Source of the DNA: Dysidea avara | Taxonomy: Eukaryota; Porifera; Demospongiae; Dictyoceratida; Dysideidae | Length of the DNA: 64,000 nt | Assembly (NCBI RefSeq): GCF_963678975.1 | Contig: NC_089276.1 | Span: forward strand, 17,737,272-17,801,271 | Direction of reading: 5' to 3' | In this document: one piece after another, positions 48,093-59,071 of the stretch | How the letters are laid out: each line of letters begins with the position of its first letter | How positions within the stretch are numbered: the stretch's first letter is position 1 | Made by a program: the position numbers and the translations under genes | Notes under the pieces: generated by a model | Seen by the model: only the letters and a program-made list of their open reading frames with translations | What the model was told of the DNA's origin: nothing | Database searches by the model: none

Positions 48093-49215
48093 TATACTAA
48101 AGTGTCATCTGGCATACAGCTTAACATTGGATGAAACAGAGGAAGGGAGATCATTGATATATAGTAAGAACAAGAGAGACCCCAGGACAGAGTCCTGGGG
48201 AACACCTGACAGTACATCAACTTAGCTACTAGTAACATTATTCAGTACAACCTTTTGTGTTCTATTTGTGAGAAAGTCTTTGATCCATTCAAGTACCAAG
48301 TCTCGAACTCCATAATGTGCAACAGGTGCTGATGTGGTACTTTGTCGAAGGCTTTGGAGAAGTCTAGTAATATGACATCGATTTGTTCTCCGGAGTCAGT
48401 ATGATGTGAAAAATCTTTAATAGTGGTGAGTAGTTGGCTTTCACATGAGTGGTGTTTTCTAAATCCATGCTGGTAACTAGAGAGTATGTTGTGAGTAGAG
48501 AGATGCTTAAATATGTGACTGTAAATGACGTGTTCGAAAATCTTACAAGGGATACATGTTAGTGAGATCGGGCAGTAATTTGATGGATTTGTGCGGTCCC
48601 CTTTCTTGAAGACAGGAGCAACCAGTGCCCTTTTCCATTCTGAAGGAACTTTATGCTGTTTCAGAGAAGCTTGGTACAATAGTGTAAGCATGGGAGCAAC
48701 ACTATGAGCGGTTTCTTTTAGCAGTCTGGGATAGATTCCATCTGGGCCACAGGCCTTATGCACATCTAGACCACATAGTAAGGAGGCAATTCCATTTACT
48801 GTAACATTGAGAGGATCTATGGAGGGATATGGAGAGCTATCTAAGTTTGGTAAATTGACAACATTTTCCTTAGTAAACACAGTTGAAAAGTAATTATTTA
48901 AAATATTTGCCCTAGATTCATATAAAGTATATGTTCCATTGCTGTCCTTCAGAGTTGGTATGCCAAAATTCTCTTGTCTTTTACTTTTAATGTAAGACCA
49001 TAGTCTCTTGTGATTGGTATCATAGTCAGGGTTGGTGAGTTGCTGGAGATAACAATTGTATGCCTTGCGGCATTCTTTCTGAGATAGTGTTTTATGGGAA
49101 TGATAGGCTGACCAGTCCGATGCTAGACCAGTGGTATGTGCTTTGTTGTATGCTCGCTTCTTTCGATTAGAAAGGCGTTTAATATAAGCAGTGATCCAGG
49201 GGGCTTTAAAGTGGT
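48093..49215 (-). pseudogene. LINE linker and RT up to the YADD box
   Basis: Open from about 49215 (APWITAYIKRLSNRKKRAYNK) through FSTVFTKENV, HKACGPDGIYPRLLK, FKKGDRTNPSNYCPISLT, FRKHHSCESQL, DVILLDFSKAFDKVPH, then a frameshift near 48310, [20 protein letters not shown] around 48160-48200, and a further 1-nt insertion just before the DD of the catalytic box (about 48110). Frame breaks make the protein non-functional. Confidence 0.85.
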
Positions 49216-50143
49216 TCTTGGGGAGTTTGTGCTAGGAATAAGACTGAGACATTCAGAGCATATAGACTTGAAGGTTTCCTATATCACTTCAACTGGAGTG
49301 TCTGATGAATAGTTAGACAAAAATTCAGAACAATGTTGCATCATGATGTGATTGACTTGGTAAAAGTCAGCCTTATTCCATAAAAATATATGCCTAGATA
49401 TTTCAGGAGTTGTCATTACATTAAGTTGGGTTTCAACATGTACAGTTTCATGGTCGCTTATACCAGGGATTACCTTGCATTCTGTGATTAAGGATGGTAT
49501 ATTTGTGGCAAAAATGTCGAGTATATTGTTGTTTCTTGTTGGATGGTCAACAAGTTGACAGAAACCATGAGTAATAAACAAATCTATTATAAGGTTACAC
49601 AATGCAAGTGGGTAGCTGTTATCTTTAACTGTCCAGCTTTTCCAGCATATATTGGGTAAATTCAGATCACCAGCTATCCATATGTACAGCTGGCTATGCC
49701 TTTTGGTGCCACCCTGTCATTTTGACAAATTAGATAAATAATAATAATAATATAACACTATTAGGATGGTCAAGGATTATTCTTTCAATAGTTTCACTAA
49801 GAGTTTCAGCATATGAGAGATTATTGGTAGGGGGGCAATATACTGATATAATAATCAAGTTGCCTTCTTCAAGGTCAATCTTACATGATAAAATTTCACA
49901 GTCATTGGTTATGTTGATACGTGTGCATGTGTAGGTGTTACGGCAACCAAAGAAAACCCCTCCGTAACCATCAAAACAATCTTTTCTATGAATTGTGTAA
50001 CCCGAAGGAAATATTTCATTGTTGTTGATGTCATCTGAAAGCCAAGACTCAGTACCAATAAAAAAGTCTGGATTGGTGGTTAATAATAGGTGGGTAATGG
50101 AATCTTTTTTGGATTTAATACTTTGGCAATTTGTCACAATCAA
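49216..50143 (-). pseudogene. LINE apurinic-like endonuclease domain
   Basis: IVTNCQSIKSKKDS, then GTESWLS with the catalytic Glu, NEIFPSGY, YGGVFFGC, IISVYCPP, then a ~70-bp insertion with (ATT)n near 49690-49760, then WIAGDLNLPNICW, DHPTRNNNILDIFATN and GISDHETVHVE (the catalytic SDH). All expected active-site motifs of APE endonucleases are visible but are split by the insertion. Confidence 0.85.
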
Positions 50144-50211
50144 CTTACATGTACTTGGTGGATAATTTAAGGTGTTAGAATCATGAACATGATCAGGGAT
50201 GCGGGGGACAA

Positions 50212-50418
50212 CTATTTGTCCCTCCGCACAATCTTCCCGTTTTTTATTTTGTAGTGTTTACCAGATTTATTTAACTCTAGAAGTTGTGACCTTAAAGCCT
50301 TATTTTCCTGTTGTTCCTTTGGAGTAAGGTCTGGTGTGATATAAATTCTTTGGATGTCTTCAGGATGGTCTTTGTTATGAAGCTTTGTACAGTTTTTTAA
50401 TATTGAACCATAAGGTTC
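50212..50418 (-). pseudogene. LINE ORF1 C-terminal fragment
   Basis: IYITPDLTPKEQQENKALR...GKIVRRDK is the tail seen at the end of ORF1 in APE-type LINEs, ending just before the endonuclease ORF. Truncated at the insertion point near 50418. Confidence 0.6.
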
Positions 50419-50855
50419 ATCAGTGGTGTAGCAATGGCACGGTGACGGTTGACACACTATAATTATGCATACACAACTTGCAGGAGATAGTTACACAATA
50501 CTGTAGGAGTATGCAAGCCAGATGAACCAGATAAAGGAAGACAGCCAAGCCGCAGCCAGCCAGAACCTAGTAGCTAAGCCTGGTGAAGACAAAAAAGATT
50601 AAGCATGTATTGAATTGCCTGACACCAACACAAAGGAAATTCACCATGCCAGCTGCACAAGACAAGATTGTTTACTTGTATTTTATAAATAGCGTGGCAT
50701 GTGTTCTAATGTTTTCTTGTATTGTTAATTAATTACACATTTTATGTAACTGGCAGCTGACATGGAGACTTGAGACGTTACAAACATAAAAACTTCCTTG
50801 TAATCTTTTGTTTACCTGTAAAGTGGCCTCTCGCTCTCCTGCAGTCACTTCACGG

Positions 50856-51189
50856 CAGCGGCGGAGGAAGTAGTTGATATGAGGGGGGGCTGGGCTGACC
50901 CAGACTTACTTCTATAGTTTGGTAAGGTGAGACCAAAAAAAAAAAAAAAAAAGGTCACAACCAACTGACAAGAGCTTTTCACCTCACTAGCTACCACTTC
51001 TAGCTGATAAACTACATAAAAATCCTTTCATAGCTCGCTACACACTGACTACTTCATTAGAGTGACTGCTCTATTAGAGTATCTCGATCTTTATCACGGT
51101 TTTCAGCCCCACTCCAAGAAAGATAATTTCGGTGTGATATCATTCTGAGGGGGGGCTTTAGCCCCCCCCCCCCCTTTCCGCCGCCTATG
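50856..51189. mobile_element. hAT MITE (334 bp), 8-bp TSD
   Basis: CTTCACGG at 50848-50855 and 51190-51197. Ends CAGCGGCGGAGGAAG and (reverse complement) CATAGGCGGCGGAAAG. The R copy near 43180-43195 has the empty site. Contains the shared motif on the minus strand at 51056-51092 (TGACTGCTCTATTAGAG), followed by CTCGATCTTT. Confidence 0.92.
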
Positions 51190-51395
51190 CTTCACGGACA
51201 TTCGCTAATCTTCTCCTTCGCGCAATCTGTAATTAAGCAAGGGTGTGGTACTGGGCGTTATATAGAATTACACGTATGGTCAAGTCATCAGCACGAACGG
51301 GCGCAACGATTATACGTTTGTGGTATCGTTCACAGGCGAATCGATCCCCGGTTAGTTTATGTCTCTAGGCCTCGTAGTTTTCTCAAACATTAATA

Positions 51396-52169
51396 ATTAC
51401 ATAACCAAGTAATAATAATAATAAGTGACGTCATAAATAATTAAATAATTAATTAATGTACAGCGAAACTACTTAGCACACACACAAATGCTCACCGGGA
51501 TTGTGTTAGACGGTAGTAAAACAGGAAAAATAAAAAGGGATTTTTTCTTCCGTGCCTTCGTTATTGAATACAGTTTTCCATATAACGCCATCCTTTTTCA
51601 GTGCCTGACAACCAGTAACTCGTTAGTTACCACTCGTAAAACCTATTTGCGTGCCCAGAAACTAGTAAGGCCGGTTTGTAGCTCATAGCAACCAATTCAA
51701 ATGCGCTGCGCCGCCTGCGCGTTAAACCAGGCGCTTGACTCCTTATCTCCTATGAGGGAAAGCACTATTATTGGTGGAAGCAACGATGTTTTCTTACTTG
51801 GAAGTTAGTTCTATGTAATGTACTCCAACTATTACTTTACTGCAAGTAGTTTTTAGGGTATTCCATTTGAGTATTAAAATGCGCAAAAGCATTAGAATAC
51901 ACTTACGAGATTTTAGCCAATAGTCAGTAGGGGAAAAGTCTTATTATTGGACCAAATTTACAAGTTTGTACTACTGTCAAATCACTGATACTACGCTGTG
52001 TGGTCTGTTATTTAGTGACTAGTCCATAAGTGGTGACTTACTATTTGTAGCTACTGTACAAGCGTTGTTTAGCTATTAAAAAGGTAGCAAAACAAAATTT
52101 CTATGATAAAAGACTCTGTTTACTGTGCTCAGGATCGAGTAAGGGGCACCAAGAAATAGTTTTTCATAT
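51396..52169. other. Unassigned non-coding stretch
   Basis: AT-rich with an (AAT)n-like run at 51411-51422 and a GC-rich GCGCTGCGCCGCCTGCGCG patch near 51703-51722. No gene supported. Confidence 0.4.
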
Positions 52170-52938
52170 AGAGCAGTCGTTCTTATAAGACTTGTTTGTG
52201 TTTCATGTGTATGCAGCTTCTGTAGACATATCAGTACTGTGCATGTTGTACACTAATGATGCAGACACATGTGTCATAAGATAAATAATATACTTTGAAC
52301 ATTTGCTTTTACCATATGCTTGCAGCACTAGATGTGCGACTGCTGGTCAAGACAAATCTATTGTAGATAACATGGCTTATAGCTACTATAGCATTCAAAC
52401 CAATATTGTTAACACTGAGTAATAATGACTACAATAGCAGTGCAAATGTAGATGTAATGAGCTATTCAATTTGTGGATGGTAACAGTGTTAGTGGAGTTT
52501 GTACTAAGATTCTGTCTTATAGCAGTGCTGCCTGTTCACGTCCCAAAACAAACCCAAAGATTCACTCGCAAACAACTATAAACTTGTTGCTAACTACTCG
52601 CATAACAATAGTCTATATATCGCATACATACAGTATGCTATAGGATACTAATATAATTATGTTCTAGTTAAATGTCTGTTGTTACATATAGCTTGTAATG
52701 TATGACTGTTAATACCATACCTGTTTCACTGCCCGTACAAAAGTCTCAATAGTAGCAGTGAAATTTATCCCGTATTTCACTGACAGCAGTGAAAAAGTTG
52801 TAATTGCAATTTCATTGGCTAGAATTTATGTTAACAATGTAGCGCCAATTAGTGTCGACGCGTGTTTAGTACATAGTGACAAATTGCGTACATAGCAAAG
52901 CTAATGCAGCATATGCAGCGAGTATGGTATTAACTAGG

Positions 52939-53092
52939 AATAGCATGGGTAGCAGTGAAATTTGGGATAAATACCACTCTTGTTGTATTGGAAATGGTAA
53001 ATTTCACTTGGCTTCGCCTCGTGAAATTTATCCCCATTTCCAATACAACACTCGTGATATTTATCCCAAATTTCACTGCTACCCATGCTATT
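52939..53092. mobile_element. Foldback element with ~70-bp arms
   Basis: AATAGCATGGGTAGCAGTG ... complement, centred near 53016. ACTAG occurs just outside each end (52933-52937, 53093-53097). Confidence 0.75.
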
Positions 53093-53128
53093 ACTAGTAC
53101 GTACAGTACGTATGTATGATGACTTACG

Positions 53129-53757
53129 ATATGTGACCGTCTCAGCGAATACCTGTCTAGTTCGCACAAGCATGAGTATTTAGAAAATAGAAATTTTAAA
53201 ATAATCCGTAAAATTACACATGCTACAAGAAAAAAATATGCAAGTTTTTATCGGGCCAGTACTCAAAGAAGGAAGATTCAAATCAATTAAACTATGCACC
53301 ATCTTTGTTTTAGAATCTTCCAATGGTTTGTGTGTCACGTGAGTTTGTTTACAGAGCAGTAGACATAAACAAAGTTATTGCTGTTTTTTTTTTAACAAAA
53401 CTACCTTCATACCCTTATGCACAGGTGAATGCAAGGCAAAAACTATACCTTAGTTGGTCTGCCAATCCATGGTGAACATTGTAAGCCAAATTTCAACTTT
53501 GTAGACTAATCCAAATGGAAGTTACAGGGTATGACTGCGAATGCAAGCGCCTGTAGTTTATTTTTAGTTTAGTCACCGTACAAATTGATTTCCTTGTTCT
53601 TCCTACTTTCTAGCACTGTAATTCCAAAATTACTCACCACAGAAGGCTGAAACTTTGGTGAACCATTTCTTGGACTATGCAGATAATGCTGAGAAATGAA
53701 AATAAATATTTGGAGGTTGTGCGAACTAGACAGGTTTTCACTGAGATGGTCACATAT
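53129..53757. mobile_element. TATGTGACC-family TIR element
   Basis: TIR of about 42 bp: ATATGTGACCGTCTCAGCGA at the left and ATATGTGACCATCTCAGTGA at the right (reverse complement), both continuing into CCTGTCTAGTTCGCACAA. Confidence 0.85.
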
Positions 53758-54000
53758 GTGATTATTGTATGTACATTCAGTAAAATTAAGTAGTGGATAT
53801 CATTCAATCTTTCTTTAATAATGTTACTCTGTGTTGTGTTGGCCGGTCCATCTGTAATGCTATAATTTTTATAGCATACTGTAGTATTGTTACTAGGTTT
53901 TACTGAGAATAAAGCAGATGGGGTTGATAATGGTCCTATTCAGTGTCATACTGTACATGGTATTGGGGACGTTAGCTTTATATAAGTTGACCATATAATA

Positions 54001-54954
54001 TTATTAATTGTGTACACCGAGCACAGAGTTGACGCTTGTTTTCTGTGTAATAGTGTTGTGAACCGGTATGGAAAAACTGATTAACTGGTATTGTCTTTTG
54101 CCCACTTACTTGGTAGACTTCTGCTGACAAGTGATAATGTCATAGCATAACCTCAAAGCATGTGTAAATGCTGTGTAACAACAAAATAATATTTAGGCAA
54201 TTTGCAGTTGTCAATTTGGCAAAATACACACTATTTAATTTTTATTAAATTTACTGGTAAATTGGCTCTATACTGTTGCAGATGTTGTAGGCTGACAGAA
54301 GGATGAATTTGTATCCTGAATGTTTGTTGTGCTGAAATGTCTGCCTTGTAGATTTAGTGTTCAGTCACAGTGAGCTGTCCACTGATCCCTTTCATAGGGT
54401 TAGATCATCCGATGCGCAATCAAATATCTGGATTGGATCATGTGTGCGATGGATCAATTAGTTCACGTTGAAGTGTTTTAACTTAGTCCTGCTATATACA
54501 ATCTATTTTTTTGTGAGCCACACCCACTTATCGTTATCATGTACAGGGTGTGTATCTCGAAGTAATACAGTAAACCTTTGATTTCTTTAGGATGTCATAT
54601 CAAGTTACACATACAGTGTTGACAATGTCATCAGTGGACTGCTTATTGCAAACTACAAGGGTTATTGAAACTTAATGCTGAGTAGATACCTGACCAACTA
54701 ACACATTAAAAGTGACTATAGGTATTGCATCATCGCTTCGAGATATGCATATGCACAGGCTATATACTGAAGTAGGATACTCTCCTCTCTTTATATATTA
54801 TGAACTCTTGCTAGTGGCCATGGGCTTGGCTCCATGTAAGCTCACAGACAGTATCAAACATAAGATTCATGCAGACTGTAATACTCTAATTGATAAATGA
54901 ATACAAGCAGCGTCTTATAATTAGAGTGAATTTGTTAGTTTGTGCGTAAAATCA
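54001..54954. other. Unassigned non-coding stretch between duplication units
   Basis: No gene or element recognised. Confidence 0.4.
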
Positions 54955-55449
54955 CTGATACAAGCAGTTTTTCTTATAAATAATACTTGTTCGTGTTTCA
55001 TGTATACAGCTTTCCTAGACATATCAGTACTGTCCATTTGGTGCATATAGGCACACACGTCAGAGAATGATAGTATAGCTTTGAGCATCTTATTTAAAGA
55101 TCACTTTCACCATACCTTGCAGCAGTTTGAATGTGTGACTACTGGTTAAGACCAATCTATTGTAGATACACTTTTCTGTACACTTCGTAGAATGAAATTA
55201 ATTTGTGTATGAACATGGCTTATAGCTACCATAGCAAATAAACCTATCACTTTACAATTATATTGGAGTACTGATGGCTACAATAGCAGTGCTAATGTAA
55301 ATGTATTGAGCTAGTCATTTTGGGAGTGGGTAGCCATGTTGGTAGTGTGCATACTAAGATTCTATCATATAAACTATTGGCATATAGCTTATAATGTATG
55401 TGGACAGTATAGATCCTCGCTAACCCAAACTCCTGTAATCTAATCCCAA

Positions 55450-55515
55450 CAGTAGAAATGACTGTTCTATTAGGGTATTTTGAGAACAAGTGTTTGTTCT
55501 ATTACAGTATTTGAA
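55450..55515. repeat. Degenerate TTCTATTAG motif pair
   Basis: GACTGTTCTATTAGGGTATTTTG and TGTTCTATTACAGTATTTG: minus-strand, diverged versions of the shared CTCTAATAGAGCAGTCA motif. Confidence 0.5.
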
Positions 55516-55526
55516 TAGGGTTCTGT

Positions 55527-55771
55527 ATATGTGACCGAATTTTACAAAACAAGGCTTCCACACACATCCACGTTTATGACTTTGAAGTACCATAACGTGA
55601 TGTAGCAGTAAGCCATTAGTCTCAAAGTTTGACCTGGTATTGTACTATGCTATGGAAGGACTATGTGAAAAGTTGAAGCCAATAGCTTGCTGAGTAGTCA
55701 AATTACAGCTGGTTAAAGTCAGAAAATTGGATGTGTGTGGAAGCCTTGTTTTGTCAAATTCGGTCACATAT
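55527..55771. mobile_element. TATGTGACC-family MITE (245 bp)
   Basis: ATATGTGACCGAATTT at both ends with an inner match CAAGGCTTCCACACACATCC, a TIR of roughly 45 bp. Confidence 0.9.
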
Positions 55772-56213
55772 AGTTTATAATCTGAACAATTTTACTACTT
55801 TTATCAACTTGAGAACAGTGCTGTTCAGATTATTGAGGATCCACTGTTTAATAAATTGCTATAATATCCATTATTAGCTTACAATGTGCGACTGTTGTGT
55901 GCTCATATGATAAAATTAAGTGATGGATAACTCCCAATCTTTTTATGATAGTTTTTCTCTGTGTTGGTTGATCCATCTATTTCCCTATAATTTTGATAAC
56001 ATACTTTAACATTGTTACGAAGTTGTACTGAGCTTTCAGTGTCTTTGTATTGGTACTGGTGACATCAACTTTATAATATTACCATGTATTTTGTGTATGT
56101 ACACTGTGCACATGGCTTTCCCCTTGTTATCTGTACAGTGGTCCTTCTATTATTTAAATTCATTAAATAATGGGAAGTTAAAACCGATTGATTTATACAC
56201 AGAATTCCATTCA

Positions 56214-56415
56214 AATACTCTAATAGAACATACAGTGTACACTCTGAAACAAAATACTCTAATAGAACAGTCACTTCTGTTTGAATAACAAAACATTTGG
56301 GTATCGATGGCCGAACATTAAAGGGACCACTGCACTGGGGATGTGTAACCTATTAGAGTATTTTCCATTACATGAACATTCTATTAGAGCATGTGTATGT
56401 TTTATTAGAGTAGTT
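56214..56415. repeat. Cluster of TACTCTAATAGAACA motifs in both orientations
   Basis: Forward copies at 56216-56232 and 56254-56272; reverse copies at about 56349-56363, 56377-56391 and 56399-56415. No TIR element boundaries recognised around them. Confidence 0.7.
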
Positions 56416-56584
56416 GAACATAACTCTATATAAACAAATGGGCTTCATTTATTTGAACAAATTCACTTAACTGGAAGCTTTTAATGTTGAACTGAAACAG
56501 ATGTTCGGATAATGGAGGTCCTACAATACTTATTATACATCACAGTTAGACAAAGCAAATACAAATTGTTTTATATGTTAACAA

Positions 56585-56642
56585 ATTTACTTGGTTATGT
56601 GTGACCCGGTCCTAGTAATAATAATAATAATAATAATAATAA
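56585..56642 (+). repeat. LINE 3' terminus-like GGTCCTAG followed by (AAT)n
   Basis: TGTGACCCGGTCCTAGTAAT then ~9 AAT units; matches the complement of the edge at 25970-25990 and 43405-43420 for about 25 bp. Confidence 0.5.
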
Positions 56643-58379
56643 TTAACTTTACAGTGTACATATACCTACATACATACAAGTTGCAGATGTTGGTATGATA
56701 GAATTGGGACATATGGCAGCACACTGATGGTCCACTGACATCCTGTGTCAGTGGCCGGAAGCTAAATTGTAGCAGTGATTAGCTACAAAGTTTACTTACT
56801 AGTCTAAGATTACTTAAGGGGGGGGGGGGATTAACAGTTAAAGGGAGTTGAAGTTAGGTTGGTGAGGGATCTTTGAACACTTTGAGCATGGACATAGAAA
56901 TGAAAAAGAGCAGGTGTTGTTGGTGGTGAAATTGACAGTGAAATGATTCCACAGATAATCTAAAAGTTTGGCCTTTATCTTGAGTGGGTTGTCCTGGTAG
57001 TTGATAACGGGAAGGGCATTCCAGATGCGAGGAAGCCGGTTAAAATAAAAGTTACTAGTGGAATTGTCAGGTGATCTTGTTTGGAGTAGCTTGTTTCCAG
57101 AAGCTAGACATGTGTGACCAGTTGCAAATTTAATGAAATTATTGATGTCAAATCCATTGTGGGGGTTGTGGAGATTTTTAAGAAAGAACATCACATCATT
57201 TACATCAAGAATGTACATCAGGGGTAGCATATGGAGATTAATAAGACGAGACTTGTAGTCAGTAGAGTAATCATTTAGAATGTATTTGGTTGCACGCCTC
57301 TGAACACGTTCGAGTTGCTGAATGTGCTTAATTAGGTGGGGTTTCCAGATGACCGAGCAGTAGAAAAACTGGGATCTAACGAGAGAGGTATATAGTCGAG
57401 ATTTGGCTTGGACATAATTTTGTAGGGAGAAAGATCTTCTTAGAAGTCCAAGTACCTGATAGGATTTGGAGATAATGTGGTTATAGTGAACATCCCATGA
57501 CAGGTCGCTTGATAACATAATTCATAGATCTTTGTATGTATCAACACATGAAATCTGGGAGGTGCCGATATTATAAGATGTTGGAGATTTCCTTTTAAAA
57601 GATAGCAGAAATATTTTTGATAGACCGAATAGAAGATTCCAGTGGGTACTCCAAAAGTTTAAATTATTTAAGTCTTCTTGAAGTTTAAGTGAATCTAGTG
57701 GTGAGGAGATAGTTTTGATGCATTTGGTGTCATCTGCAAATAGAAACAATAGACAAAATTTAATGATGTCCGGAATATCATTAACATATATGAGAAATAG
57801 AAGTGGGCCAAGTATACTTCCCTGTGGGATTCCGGATAGAACTGGGAGAAGGTGAGACAAAGAGTTGTTAATCTTCACACACTGATAACGATTAAGTAGG
57901 TATGATTCAAACCATGACCAAAGCTTGCCAGAAATTCCAAGTGATCAAAGTTTGAATAACAGTTCCTTGTGGGGGACACTGTCAAAAGCCTTTTTGAAGT
58001 CAAGATAGACTACATCAGTTTGGTCATTAGTACTATGTATGGTGTTCAACATGAGAAGCAACTGTTGCACTGTGGATCGATTTTTTAAGAAGCCAAACTG
58101 CTGAGGTGAGAGAAAACTTGAAATGTAAGAAATGGTTTTGTTGTAAACTAGTTGTTCTAATACCTTAGATGTTATACAGAGTAGAGAAATTGGACGATAG
58201 TTAGTAACTTGAGTCTTGTCACCAGATTTATGTACAGGAACAATCGTGTGTATGCGCCATTCATAAGGTATGGAGCAACTATTTAAACTGATTGTAAACA
58301 AATGGTGCAATGGCTTAGCAAGAATGTTAGCATATTGTTTGAGAATCCTTGGGCCAATACCATCACAAGGTTGGCCCAA
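56643..58379 (-). pseudogene. LINE reverse transcriptase, minus strand, few frame breaks
   Basis: From 58379 downward: GQPCDGIGPRILK, FVPVHKSGDKT-type and NYRPISLLCITSKVLEQ, FGFLKNRSTVQQ, VVYLDFKKAFDSVPH, a frame break near 57900-57945, SGIPQGSILGPLLFLIYVND, FADDTKC (catalytic Asp pair), a single break at 57519-57521, then LLRRSFSLQN, YCSVIWKPHL, LERVQRRATKYILND and RLPRIWNALP to the stop just above 56838. 56643-56837 is 3' UTR with a 12-G run near 56820. The endonuclease is absent, so it is 5'-truncated at about 58379-58387. More diverged from the other LINEs in the window, so a different family. Confidence 0.88.
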
Positions 58380-58387
58380 GGATTCTC
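58340..58387. repeat. 17-bp perfect inverted repeat at the LINE 5' junction
   Basis: GAGAATCCTTGGGCCAA and its exact complement, 14 nt apart. The outer copy is not LINE coding sequence, so LINE sequence was copied back in inverted orientation at the breakpoint. Confidence 0.85.
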
Positions 58388-59071
58388 AACTAACAATATC
58401 TCCCACCCCAGATTGAGAAATTACCGGAAAAGCACAAAAACAAACCAAAATAAAAAATAATAATACTTTTAAGTTGACTTTTGTAGAAAACCAGCTACTT
58501 TCAAGTTCGATTGGCCTTTCACCCCTAATTATAGGTCATCCGAGGTTTTTGTCACAACCACCGGTTCATTCCTCCCCTACATGGACACATAGATTCAAAT
58601 TACCCATAACTAGATCACTTGATATCGGGATTTTTGACTTTAAATCTCACATTCAATCTCATTACAAATCTCTTTTTGCCAAAAACTTCTTGCAAATCCC
58701 TAATACTAAAGGTACGATATCACTATCTGCCAAAACAACAAATTTCATAACTTTCCTTCACAGTACTCTTCACTATCGATGACAAAATTAATTTAAAAAT
58801 TTCATTCTCCATTACTTTCTTTTTTATTTTCCAAAACCCCCTTTATACTAAGATGATTCCTTTTTTTAATATTCTAAAAGACTCCTTCATCCCAAATAAC
58901 TTCCAACTTTACAATGTCTCGCTTCTATCCAAAATATTAATTGCAAAAACTTATATCGCATATTAAATTTCTATTTAATTTGCACAATTTAATTTTGCTT
59001 AATTTTAGATTATTCGTTATCTCTAGTCTCCATCTGTTGTTCTTTATACTAATTCTAAATTAATAAAACCT
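58388..59071. other. G-poor segment of unknown origin, one 102-codon frame
   Basis: The plus strand is strikingly short of G and rich in C/T/A compared with both sides. The longest frame is 58474-58782 (+), with FKLPITRSLDIGIFDFKSH and no family recognised. It leads directly into the hairpin series. Could be part of a mobile element or plasmid-like or organelle-derived DNA; none is shown. Confidence 0.4.

Larger units (their letters stand above)
43758..50418 (-). mobile_element. APE/RT LINE, near complete, split by a Helitron-like element
   Basis: Minus strand. 5' to 3': ORF1 C-terminus (50418-50212), endonuclease (50143 to about 49215), linker and RT (to 48093), Helitron-like insertion (48092-44615), rest of RT (44614-43834), then an (AAATA)n tail at 43758-43782. 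Without the insertion it is about 3.2 kb. APE plus RT with a C-terminal WNTLP signature places it near the CR1/L2/Jockey group. 5'-truncated within ORF1. Confidence 0.85.
43385..51395. repeat. Duplicated host repeat R, copy 3 (split by a LINE)
   Basis: 43405-43757 and 50419-51395 are the two halves; copy 1 shows them contiguous around AGAGCTAAATAAGA. The LINE at 43758-50418 separates them, and a hAT sits at 50856-51189. Confidence 0.7.
52170..54000. repeat. Segmental duplication, unit 1
   Basis: 52170-52500 matches 54955-55330 and 53770-53950 matches 55880-56060, same orientation and order. Shared blocks include CAGTACTGTGCATGT-type, TCTATTGTAGATA and GGCTACAATAGCAGTG-type sequences. The middle holds the foldback at 52939-53092 and the TATGTGACC element at 53129-53757. 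Confidence 0.6.
54955..56100. repeat. Segmental duplication, unit 2
   Basis: Diverged copy of the sequence at 52170-54000, with the MITE at 55527-55771 in a different place from the unit-1 insertions. Confidence 0.6.

Noticed and set aside
52930..53173. Overlapping 79-codon frames
   Set aside because: They arise from the arms of the foldback element, which read open on both strands.
58474..58782. Mitochondrial gene insert (NUMT)
   Set aside because: The G-poor bias suggested it, but the translated frame resembles no mitochondrial protein or rRNA that I can recognise.
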